Below are positions 1 through 9,660 of a stretch of 64,000 bases of DNA, in pieces. Source of the stretch: Epiperipatus broadwayi. Its lineage: Eukaryota > Onychophora > Udeonychophora > Euonychophora > Peripatidae. A program made the translations under genes and the position numbers. The stretch lies in contig JAQFVV010000204.1 in the NCBI GenBank assembly GCA_028023455.1, positions 1,387,501 to 1,451,500 of the forward strand, written 5' to 3'. Under the pieces are notes generated by a model. That model worked only from the letters and a program-made list of their open reading frames with translations. It did no database searches and was not told where the DNA came from. Positions within the stretch are counted from its first letter, which is position 1; the number at the start of each line of letters is the position of its first letter.

Positions 1-179
1 GATATAGATTGCAGAGGCTTCTACTATGTGGTGATGCTGAACTGAGATCAGACCCATATAGCTATCTGGTTTGCTATGCTGAGTTTGAAGACATTACGTG
101 TCTAAAAAATTCACGCTTGCAAGCTGAATAGAAATTGTTTCATAAACGCTCAGAGTTTGTATTTAGATCTAGTTTCTTT

Positions 180-237
180 ATTCCTGTCTTTCACTGACGA
201 TAGCAAATAGCTTGAAATCATGATCTGAAAGTGGAAT
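180..237 (+). ncRNA. Type I hammerhead ribozyme, array unit 1
   Basis: Read as RNA. Outer stem I is AUUCC (180-184) with GGAAU (233-237). The internal loop is UGU (185-187) facing U232. Inner stem I is CUUUCA (188-193) with UGAAAG (226-231). The core is CUGACGA (194-200). Stem II is AGC (202-204) with GCU (210-212), loop AAAUA (205-209), and a U201/U213 mismatch at its base. GAAA is 214-217. Stem III is AUC (217-219) with GAU (222-224) and loop AU. The predicted cleavage is after C225. All invariant core bases known for hammerheads are present. The mismatch at the base of stem II is unfavourable, since a G-C pair is usual there. A 3-bp stem III is typical of satellite hammerheads that work best as dimers. 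Activity is not shown by sequence alone. Confidence 0.8.
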
Positions 238-587
238 TATAGTTAGAGATAGTGAATACTAACTACTCTGACGTTTATGTAAACGAAAATACGCTTGATA
301 GGTGTTTTTGGTAGGACGCCATCTGTGGACATAAATACAAGCGTTAGCAAGTTTTTTAACTTGCATTTTTGTTTATCATAAATGTACCTTTGAGGTCTTT
401 CTTGCAATGATATAGATTGCAGAGGCTTCTACTATGTGGTGATGCTGAACTGAGATCAGACCCATATAGCTATCTGGTTTGCTATGCTGAGTTTGAAGAC
501 ATTACGTGTCTAAAAAATTCACGCTTGCAAGCTGAATAGAAATTGTTTCATAAACGCTCAGAGTTTGTATTTAGATCTAGTTTCTTT

Positions 588-645
588 ATTCCTGTCTTTC
601 ACTGACGATAGCAAATAGCTTGAAATCATGATCTGAAAGTGGAAT
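588..645 (+). ncRNA. Type I hammerhead ribozyme, array unit 2
   Basis: Identical to the unit 1 motif; predicted cleavage after C633, 408 nt downstream of the first site. Adjacent cleavages would release a 408-nt monomer RNA. Confidence 0.8.
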
Positions 646-995
646 TATAGTTAGAGATAGTGAATACTAACTACTCTGACGTTTATGTAAACGAAAATAC
701 GCTTGATAGGTGTTTTTGGTAGGACGCCATCTGTGGACATAAATACAAGCGTTAGCAAGTTTTTTAACTTGCATTTTTGTTTATCATAAATGTACCTTTG
801 AGGTCTTTCTTGCAATGATATAGATTGCAGAGGCTTCTACTATGTGGTGATGCTGAACTGAGATCAGACCCATATAGCTATCTGGTTTGCTATGCTGAGT
901 TTGAAGACATTACGTGTCTAAAAAATTCACGCTTGCAAGCTGAATAGAAATTGTTTCATAAACGCTCAGAGTTTGTATTTAGATCTAGTTTCTTT

Positions 996-1053
996 ATTCC
1001 TGTCTTTCACTGACGATAGCAAATAGCTTGAAATCATGATCTGAAAGTGGAAT
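996..1053 (+). ncRNA. Type I hammerhead ribozyme, array unit 3
   Basis: Identical motif; predicted cleavage after C1041. This is the unit that also contains the adapter-like bases at 1145-1155, outside the ribozyme. Confidence 0.8.
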
Positions 1054-1144
1054 TATAGTTAGAGATAGTGAATACTAACTACTCTGACGTTTATGTAAAC
1101 GAAAATACGCTTGATAGGTGTTTTTGGTAGGACGCCATCTGTGG

Positions 1145-1155
1145 AGATCGGAAGA
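1145..1155 (+). other. Adapter-like insertion in array unit 3 (likely assembly artefact)
   Basis: Every other complete unit reads GTGG-ACATAAATA-CAAGCG here. Unit 3 reads GTGG-AGATCGGAAGA-CAAGCG. The 11 replacing bases equal the first 11 bases of the Illumina TruSeq adapter (AGATCGGAAGAGC). One unit carrying exactly this string inside an otherwise uniform array is best explained by untrimmed read ends built into the consensus. It accounts for the 410-bp length of this unit. Confidence 0.8.
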
Positions 1156-1405
1156 CAAGCGTTAGCAAGTTTTTTAACTTGCATTTTTGTTTATCATAAA
1201 TGTACCTTTGAGGTCTTTCTTGCAATGATATAGATTGCAGAGGCTTCTACTATGTGGTGATGCTGAACTGAGATCAGACCCATATAGCTATCTGGTTTGC
1301 TATGCTGAGTTTGAAGACATTACGTGTCTAAAAAATTCACGCTTGCAAGCTGAATAGAAATTGTTTCATAAACGCTCAGAGTTTGTATTTAGATCTAGTT
1401 TCTTT

Positions 1406-1463
1406 ATTCCTGTCTTTCACTGACGATAGCAAATAGCTTGAAATCATGATCTGAAAGTGGAAT
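1406..1463 (+). ncRNA. Type I hammerhead ribozyme, array unit 4
   Basis: Identical motif; predicted cleavage after C1451, 410 nt after the previous site because of the length change in unit 3. Confidence 0.8.
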
Positions 1464-1813
1464 TATAGTTAGAGATAGTGAATACTAACTACTCTGACGT
1501 TTATGTAAACGAAAATACGCTTGATAGGTGTTTTTGGTAGGACGCCATCTGTGGACATAAATACAAGCGTTAGCAAGTTTTTTAACTTGCATTTTTGTTT
1601 ATCATAAATGTACCTTTGAGGTCTTTCTTGCAATGATATAGATTGCAGAGGCTTCTACTATGTGGTGATGCTGAACTGAGATCAGACCCATATAGCTATC
1701 TGGTTTGCTATGCTGAGTTTGAAGACATTACGTGTCTAAAAAATTCACGCTTGCAAGCTGAATAGAAATTGTTTCATAAACGCTCAGAGTTTGTATTTAG
1801 ATCTAGTTTCTTT

Positions 1814-1871
1814 ATTCCTGTCTTTCACTGACGATAGCAAATAGCTTGAAATCATGATCTGAAAGTGGAAT
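1814..1871 (+). ncRNA. Type I hammerhead ribozyme, array unit 5
   Basis: Identical motif; predicted cleavage after C1859. Confidence 0.8.
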
Positions 1872-2221
1872 TATAGTTAGAGATAGTGAATACTAACTAC
1901 TCTGACGTTTATGTAAACGAAAATACGCTTGATAGGTGTTTTTGGTAGGACGCCATCTGTGGACATAAATACAAGCGTTAGCAAGTTTTTTAACTTGCAT
2001 TTTTGTTTATCATAAATGTACCTTTGAGGTCTTTCTTGCAATGATATAGATTGCAGAGGCTTCTACTATGTGGTGATGCTGAACTGAGATCAGACCCATA
2101 TAGCTATCTGGTTTGCTATGCTGAGTTTGAAGACCTTACGTGTCTAAAAAATTCACGCTTGCAAGCTGAATAGAAATTGTTTCATAAACGCTCAGAGTTT
2201 GTATTTAGATCTAGTTTCTTT

Positions 2222-2279
2222 ATTCCTGTCTTTCACTGACGATAGCAAATAGCTTGAAATCATGATCTGAAAGTGGAAT
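2222..2279 (+). ncRNA. Type I hammerhead ribozyme, array unit 6 (last, partial unit)
   Basis: Identical motif; predicted cleavage after C2267. The unit is cut at about 2374, after the ribozyme, so the last ribozyme of the array is complete. Confidence 0.8.
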
Positions 2280-2372
2280 TATAGTTAGAGATAGTGAATA
2301 CTAACTACTCTGACGTTTATGTAAACGAAAATACGCTTGATAGGTGTTTTTGGTAGGACGCCATCTGTGGAC

Positions 2373-2392
2373 ATATATATATATATATATAT
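2373..2392. repeat. (TA)n at the array/RTE junction
   Basis: About ten TA units separate the last satellite unit from the truncated RTE LINE. The right-hand copies of the satellite also abut a short (TA)n at the same unit position (62475-62487). Confidence 0.9.
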
Positions 2393-3195
2393 TAGTAGAT
2401 TTTGAACATGATTCAGATTTGAATGACATTAATAGAAAAATAAGTGATGCACTTTTAAAAACTGCAACAAAGATAGCTGGTAGAAAAAAGCAGCAATTGA
2501 CCAATAAAATTTCTGCTGAGACTAGAGAATTTATGAAGAAAAGAAGGAATATGAGAATATACAATAATGATGCATTAAAAAAGATTGAATATCTCGAATT
2601 TTGTAAAATGATGCAGAAAAGAGTTGAAAATGATATAAGAAAGTATAATTGTGAATTAGCAAAGAAAGATGTAGAAGAGAATAAAAGTCTAAAGAGTGTA
2701 AAACAACATTTTAGTATTGGTAGGAAATTTATATCTGCAATGAAAAAAAATGGCATTATTACTAAAAAGAGAGATGACATCATAAAATGTGTAGAAGACT
2801 TCTATCAAGAATTGTTTTGTAATAAAGAACAAAAAACCTTCTATACCTATTATATCTTCTGAATTGCCCAGAATTTTGAATGACAAAGTGAGACATGCAA
2901 TTAAATTTATGAAGAAAGAGAATGCTCCAGGTAATAATGGGATTATTATTGATATATTAAAAGATGCAGGTGAAGAAATAGAAAATTTTTTAGCAAAGTT
3001 ATATACCAAATGTCTAAATAATAAAGATGTACCAGATGATTGAAAGAATGCAGTATTAATACTAACATTTAAAAAAGGTGATAAAAAAGATATTAGAAAT
3101 TACAGACCTTTCAGTTGTTTATCAGTTTTATACAAACTTTTTACTAAGATAATTACAACTCATTTACAGAAAACACTGGATTTCTACCAACCAGG
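2391..3195 (+). pseudogene. RTE-clade LINE copy A, 5'-truncated, upstream half
   Basis: The translation matches roughly residues 340-605 of the open RTE protein on the minus strand at 18799-21786: the linker after the endonuclease and the start of the reverse transcriptase. The whole endonuclease is missing, as expected from 5' truncation during target-primed reverse transcription. The reading frame is broken. A frame loss near 2825-2862 ends the first segment, and the match continues in another frame through the KAPGND-like region to the fingers of the RT. The copy stops at 3195, where the LTR of the gypsy element begins, and resumes at 16265. It cannot make a functional protein. Confidence 0.9.
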
Positions 3196-6167
3196 TGAAG
3201 CTGGAAATATAGTACATATTCCTGCTTCACCTAGTGCCAATGTCATCAGCACTAGTCTGGGTTTGAACCCAATCTTTATTAACTGACACCCATCTCATAA
3301 TAGGTGGTAGTATATTTTAATCAATATTATAATCTTTTATATTTCATTAATCTTATTTTATAATTAAGACTAACCTTTTTATATTAGTTTATTTATTTTA
3401 TATTTGTAAAAATGCATATTGTGTTTATTTTATCAAATTGAATTGAATCCTAGATATCTATAAAATGTTACAAATATTTCAGATTCTTTATTAAAGTTCA
3501 TTTTCTTCAATAAATCAGTTGGTAACATTTTATATTTATCTTTAATCAATGTACACTTGAGAATAAATTATTTAAACAATGTAATATTTTTAAGAAATAT
3601 TTTGTAAAAGTTTATACCAAATATGTTTGAAAGTCATTGTACCAAATTTTTCTGAATAAAATCTACATTTTGTTAATCTAAACCATAATTAAATAGATTT
3701 TGTTAGTACAATGACTGATAAACTTAATATGCTTGTTGTTGTTGTTTTTTTAATTAGCAAATCAACCCTTGGGGCATGTTCATGCAGAGTTAGGTATTTT
3801 TCCTCCAAAGTGGCTCCAACCTCACAGAACTGCTGAGGGCAGTTACAATTGGTGGAGGTCAGTGTAGATTTAATCCTTTAGATAAGACCAGAACACATAA
3901 ATAGTGGAAAATTTGATTAGGGATTTATTGTTGAGTTTACTGAAGAGAAGTGATTAATTTATATACAAGACATTGTGCCTAAAAGAATGGCTGGCTAAAA
4001 GATCGAGTGTGCTTCCCAGAGCTCTGTCTCACCAGCTCATCAATGCCATCCAGTGCTGTCAACATCTAGCCAGAGCCTGTCTGTGTCAAGTAAACCTGCT
4101 AATACTCTGACTGTAACTGCCTCTGTCAAGCCATGAAACATCTTCCAATAGGTATATTATTATAATCTCCAATTTGGTGCAAGCCACTGATTTTATTTCA
4201 CTTGTTTAAATCAATATTAATTTATATATTTTATATATATGTGTAATGTTTATATGGCTTCGTTTAAAATGCATCTTTTAATTTTATTCAATTTAAAATA
4301 TCAATTCTTATAAAATTTTACATTATTTTGATGCGGCAAATTAAATTAATTTTTGTCGGTTTGTTTAGATTATTTGACTTACTGAAATGGCCAACTATAA
4401 AATTCAATGAGCTATTAACTTTAAAACCTCCCCCTGTTATTTTTTTTTAATTTAAAAATGATTACAAGAAGACTTCCTTCCATAAATTAATTAATAGAAA
4501 GCTCATTTAGTTTTGTACCTCATATATATATTTATTTGAATGATTGAAATTATTTTAAAAGTATCTTACTATTACCTCCAATTTAAAATAGCCCTGTAAT
4601 TATTTCTGAAAGAATAAATAATTTTAGTGAATCAATTAAGTAAAATTTATCATAGAATTTTATCAGTATATATATTTCATACATATATTTTATTTGTCAG
4701 AAAATATTAAAATTATGATTTACAATTTATTAGTTTGGTATTTAATGCCCATCTATGTTAATTAAAGACAAGTCCTATTTTGTAATCTTCTGTGATGAGT
4801 GGGGAAAACAATTTTATATTTTAGTTTTAATTCTTGCCTTTCTTTTTGTAATATAATTTACTATTCATTCATTAATGACCTAACGTTTCTGGGACTTTAC
4901 ATTATATCAGGGAGCCAATGATTTTAATCAGGATTTATTATTTTATTAATGATACACTATCTATCTATATACATCTAAGGCATTGTGTATTTATAGTTAC
5001 AACCATTTCTTTATTATTGCTATTCTTGCTTTGCTACCAACCTCTTAGGACCTTCGGAATCTGACCAGTCCAACCTTTTACACTCCCTCAAAGTAGACAT
5101 AGTTCATACCAAAAGATCTTTTTGAACATTGCCATTAAGATGTGTAGGCACATCAAAATATTATTATGATTATTTAGAGACATGCTTTGGCTGGAAGGCT
5201 AACATTTCTCTTATCTCCTGTACATATCAGGAACTTTTTTAGCAAAGCCACCCAGAGGTTCATAGCAGATCTCATTTCTTTTGTTGTAATTTGTAATAGC
5301 ATACTGCCCTCATCATCATTTTATAGCTTTATGAAGCAATTCTGAAATGATCTCTGCCATGATGGCACGTCCTTCACAAACAAATTCTGTAATTAATTAA
5401 ATCTGACTGTATAATTGTCAATTATTTATTTAAGAACTATTTTGCTACCCATACTCATTATATACAAATGATGTTAAATGTAATAGTATTTTAAATGCAT
5501 ATCTTTCATAGCTTGTAATATATATAAAATAGATTTGTAATTGGTCAAAGAGGGCTAATAACATTTTATTGCTGATTGGTTTTTGGCCAACCAATTAACA
5601 AACTTTTACATCGTTTGTCAAAGCCACATCAAAACGAATTAAATGAAATAACCAAGTTGTATAAACAAAGACTTAACTTATTTTGTACTAAATTCTTTAA
5701 TAAATTCCTATAATATTGTCATTTAAATAAGCTTAGTTTGTCATCACTCCCAATCTCTAAGGTTAATTACTCTATTTATTTAAATATTTCTTTGATTTAA
5801 ATTCACTTCTTTGTAATGTTGCCATAAAGAATTATCATTATTACGGTTCAAACCATTAGTAATCGATCAAATCATATCTGTACCATTCTGCAATCATCAG
5901 AATCCATTAAATCATTGATTTTTCATATAAACCCTTTATTATTTTGAGTCTCTATGTGAACCATGACCTCCAGCTGGGACGGAATAAAACCAAGCACTGC
6001 TAGTGTCATCACAAACGTTATCCATTAGTCAGAGAGGCAATAGTTTAGGCAAATAGGTTAGGATTCATCCTTGTCCTGACATATGTATCTTGTGCATGGT
6101 TGGATTCAAGATACTTTTGCTTGGATTATTGGTCTTGTTGAATGAATACATGATTTTGACTGGCACA
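3196..6167 (+). repeat. 5' LTR of the gypsy element (2972 bp)
   Basis: It begins TGAAGCTGG and ends ACTGGCACA. It is matched end to end by 13292-16264. It is unusually long for an LTR and A+T-rich. It contains no convincing reading frame, several AATAAA-type signals, and scattered single-base and small indel differences from the 3' LTR. Confidence 0.92.
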
Positions 6168-6191
6168 GAGGCTGTGTTTTTTTTTCGAGTT

Positions 6192-6212
6192 TGGATGCCC
6201 AATTGTGGAGCC
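6192..6212 (+). promoter_or_regulatory. Candidate primer-binding site (tRNA-Lys-like)
   Basis: TGGATGCCCAATTGTGGAGC resembles the tRNA-Lys(1,2) primer-binding site, sharing TGG, GCCCAA, GTGG and GC with one extra base and a few substitutions. It lies 24 bases inside the 5' LTR end, after a run of T, farther than the usual few bases. I regard it as plausible rather than proven. Confidence 0.4.
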
Positions 6213-8125
6213 TGTTAATTATTCCCACACCCTGAATAATTCATTAGCTATATGTGTATAATTTGCTATATATAATTTAATATATACATAATTTTCCAGA
6301 ATATAAAATGATTTAGCTTTGTGGTATTGATTTTATAAAATCAAATACTGTTTGTTAATAAATTAAAGAGGAATACCATGTTTTCCATCCATAGTCTGTA
6401 ATTTTTTTTTTGATAAACAGATTAATTAAAAGTGAAAACTCATATGGTTAAATAGATTGTATAAAATATGAAAAAGTAGTTTGAACTACTATATTAATGT
6501 ATATGTAAGTTTTTTTTTACTTCCAGAGTTTTGTTATGTAGAAATTTTTTTTTTTTCTACTTTTCTCCCATGTTTGCTAAGAACGGAAATATTTGTATAG
6601 AAATTTTTTTTTCTTGTTAATTGAGTATATAATGTTGTGATTATTTTAAAGCAAAGTGTAAAGAATTTGACACGTGTATGGATTTTTTTTTTTCAACTTT
6701 TTCTCCAAAGTTTTTCCTTCTCTTTTCCAATAGTGTAGTATTATGTAATATATATAGATGGATGTGTGTGTAAAATCTATGTACTTGTATATGTAGCACT
6801 GCATATATATGTACATGGGTGTGTATGTGCAATGTGTAGGAACAGATGTGTTTGAAAATTTTATATGTATTGCATTACTATATATTTTCTTGGAAACCCA
6901 TATGTGTGGAAAAATTGTGTTGTATCTCAAGCATAAAAGCTTGAAAAGTTTTTCCCCAATATAGATGTACATTTTTTTTCTGGATTTGACAGTTGAAAAA
7001 ATATTCATATCCCCAAATGATATTTCATAGATACAGTTGTATATATTTGGACCAATATATTTAAAAGTTGGTTTAGTTCACCTGAGTTTGAATTTATAGT
7101 GACATGTAATAATTTATGTATGTGCTCTTAAGTTTAACAGTTTTCTCTTAATGTTAGATTTATACCAAACTCAAACTATGTAAAATAAATCATAAAATAA
7201 GGTCAAAGTGATGTAAAGTTTTTTTTCATGAGTGTCAAAAAAACCAAAGACTGTGTTTTACAACCATAAAATGTTGTGTGAAAAGTTTTTTTTTTAAATG
7301 CAAAGATTATAACTATAAGTGTAAAAGTTTTGCTAGCTGTGGTACCTGGTTTTTCAACCATATAGATATTTTGTAAAAGTTTTTTTTTGAAACCCATGTA
7401 TTACAACCATATGTAGATTTTTTTTTGTATCTGGTTTTACATGCACACATGAATTTGTTTTCTGTTTTCATGTGTTTAAAAAAATGTTTAAAGCCCATGT
7501 ACTACATCCATAAGCCTTATGTGTAAAAGGTGGTAATAAGATGTATTTAATGTTTATTCATATGGGCATACTGTGTTAACAATCAATAAAAGTACATATA
7601 TATTTTAATATATATATATATATACCTGTTTTTATATGTAGTAGAGCTATCTGTAAGTGTTATATTATTGCTGATCTTGATAACTGGTGCCCTGGTGTAG
7701 GAAATAGAGTACCTATTACCATTATAAATTCGTTATCAAGTTCAAAATAAATAAATAAATAAAGAACCGTGGTAATTCTAGGCAACAAAATTTTTTTTTG
7801 ATATATAAGAGATTTGGAGAGTGAAGAATTTTATAACTGGTGTAATATGTAATAAAATTGTAAGCAATGTAATATTCATAACAACAAGATTATGTATTAA
7901 ATTTTGAAAATAATGATTTTTTTAAGTCCATTTCAGAGGTAATGAGTGACCAAGGGTGGCCAGCTAGAATAAAAAAAAAAAAACAAAATCAGTCATTCTC
8001 ATGAAAAAATATAAAAAAATAAAATAAAGTGTTTTTTGTTGAAGTTGAAACAATTATTGAAATATCCAGCTTAAAACAGTCAGAAACTTAGTATGGCAGA
8101 TCAGAAAGGACACAGTCAGTAAAGC
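6213..8125 (+). other. Leader region of the gypsy element with degenerate poly-T repeats
   Basis: This 1.9-kb stretch before gag has no supported gene. Between about 6490 and 7500 a loose motif recurs: a run of 8-10 T preceded by GTAAAAG-type sequence and followed by ACCCATATG- or AACCATA-like words. It looks like a decayed tandem repeat with a unit of roughly 55-70 bp. Short frames on the minus strand here are by-products of the T runs. A short (TA)n lies at about 7608-7623. Confidence 0.6.
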
Positions 8126-9658
8126 ATGATGAGAAGAGTGGACAGAGTAAGGGAAGCAAACGTTCGAATTAGTGATTATTTACATTCTATTTTTCAAGAT
8201 TGTATTAAAGTTTCAGTGAGCCATAGTTCCAGTAAAATAGCTTTGAATTCTAAGATCAGCATTATTACTGTTGTCAAACTTTTCAAAATCCAAATGGATA
8301 ACAGCATAGAAAAAAAGGAAAGTGAAGATGTTGATGCCAGCATCTCAGTGAAAGAAGAAAACATGGAACAAATTTCAGAAGTCACTGTAAAGGATTCCTT
8401 TAAACTCATCAATGACATGAAACCAGCCCAAGTATTTCCAGAAGATAAAAAATGTGATTGCATTCTCCAGAGTATGATGAGGATGATCCAAATTAATGTG
8501 GAGTCAAGCTGAATGATGGCAGAGAGAACTCTACAACAAATGAAAGAACTATCCCAAAGGACAGAGATAAATATCAAAGAAAGAGAAATGCAAGCTGCAA
8601 AAGATATCAAAGAGCTGTGGGAGGGGTGTGAACAGACCAAAACAAGCATGGAAAAGTGTGAATCTGCAATTAACAAATTACTAGAGGAACAAGTCAGAAT
8701 CAAAACAGATATGCAGAAAATCCATGAGGGAATGGAATGGCAAGCCTGACACCAATGGGAAACTCGAAACCTAGAAAGTGAAAGAAAGATGTCTGGCCCA
8801 GATCTGGGAAAACTCAACCCATTCCATGACCTAAAAAAGGATCCGGAACAAACACTACCATACTACCTCAAGGATCAAAACTGGAAAACCCCAACTGGCT
8901 CCACAAAGATTGAGGTCCCGATAGATGCACGAATAAATAATGATCACCCAACTAGCACACCGATATATCCCCGGGCAGGGATTGATCCTGGAATTCAGCC
9001 AAATCTGGCCAAATTCATCCAGGTCAAGGTATTCCAAGGAGATCCAGGAGAAAATCCTCAGGCCCACCTGGATAGTTTAAAAGAACTATTCTATTTCTAC
9101 CAGGCAAGTGAGGGAGATCAACTTGCTATTGCTAATCATTATCTACAGGGCCCAGCAATGAATTGGTGGGGGTCAATGCATGAAAAACCCCAAACATTTG
9201 ATAAATACCAAGCAGCATTATTGACTAGCTACTGGAGCAAGAAGCATCAAGATCAGATTCTTCAGCAAATCTTGCATGAAAAATATCGAGGGAGGGAAAC
9301 AACCACTCAGTTTTTCCTCTGTCAAGTAGCGCAATTCAGATCTCTCACCGCATTCTCATTTTCGGAAGCTCATATCATCTGGACCATGTAATCCAACATG
9401 CCCCAGGCAGTTCAGCAAGCAATGGTGATAAGCAAGATTATGAATGTAGATGAAATGGCACACTTGCTGACTACCATGGATCTCAGAAATTTTTACACAG
9501 AACCCCAAGAAAGAGTGAAGAAAGGGGAGCCCCGGTTGACTCAATCCATAGCAACCCAGAGATGGAATAGTCAACCTCGAGTAAACTATGACCAAAACCA
9601 AACCATACTGAAAAGAAGATACCAGGATCAATTTGAAAACTTTCAGGGACCTCATTAG
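8126..9658 (+). pseudogene. gag: Broken gag gene of the gypsy element
   Basis: Four segments lie in one frame, separated by in-frame stops at 8510-8512 (TGA), 8747-8749 (TGA) and 9389-9391 (TAA). They end at a TAG at 9656-9658. The N-terminal third (about 8300-8750) is highly charged and heptad-like, suggesting a coiled coil. About 8990-9391 resembles the retrotransposon Gag (Retrotrans_gag) fold, with a GDP near the start, an ALQGPA-like box (here LQGPAMNWW) and a following helix-rich part. I see no CCHC zinc knuckle near the C terminus. Pol lies one frame away, so expression probably used a frameshift, though the damage prevents proof. Gag would form the particle that packages the element RNA. 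Confidence 0.85.
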
Positions 9659-9660
9659 GT

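Larger units (their letters stand above)
1..2374 (+). repeat. Tandem array of 408-bp retrozyme-like satellite units (about 5.8 copies)
   Basis: Units start at 1, 409, 817, 1227, 1635 and 2043. The period is 408 bp, except 410 for unit 3, which carries an 11-base foreign-looking replacement at 1145-1155. By eye the copies are over 99% identical; a single-base change near 2134 in unit 6 is one of very few differences. The array runs off the left edge, so its real length is unknown. Each unit contains a hammerhead ribozyme motif (180-237 in unit 1) and a perfect 7-bp hairpin with a 4-base loop (347-364). Unit 6 stops just after CTGTGGACAT and runs directly into (TA)n. Tandem direct repeats of a few hundred bp that each carry a type I hammerhead are the known layout of animal retrozymes and ribozyme satellites. 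Assigning this array to that class is my inference. No convincing protein is encoded. Confidence 0.9.

Noticed and set aside
1-2374. CRISPR array or rDNA/histone-type gene cluster
   Set aside because: The 408-bp units are wholly repeated with no unique spacers, no cas genes, no rRNA or histone sequence.
2301-3009. Minus-strand frames opposite RTE copy A
   Set aside because: Shadow frames; the plus-strand translation matches the RTE protein.
8194-8817. 207-codon minus-strand frame opposite gag
   Set aside because: Antisense to the gag segment and without recognisable motifs; gag and pol order supports the plus strand.
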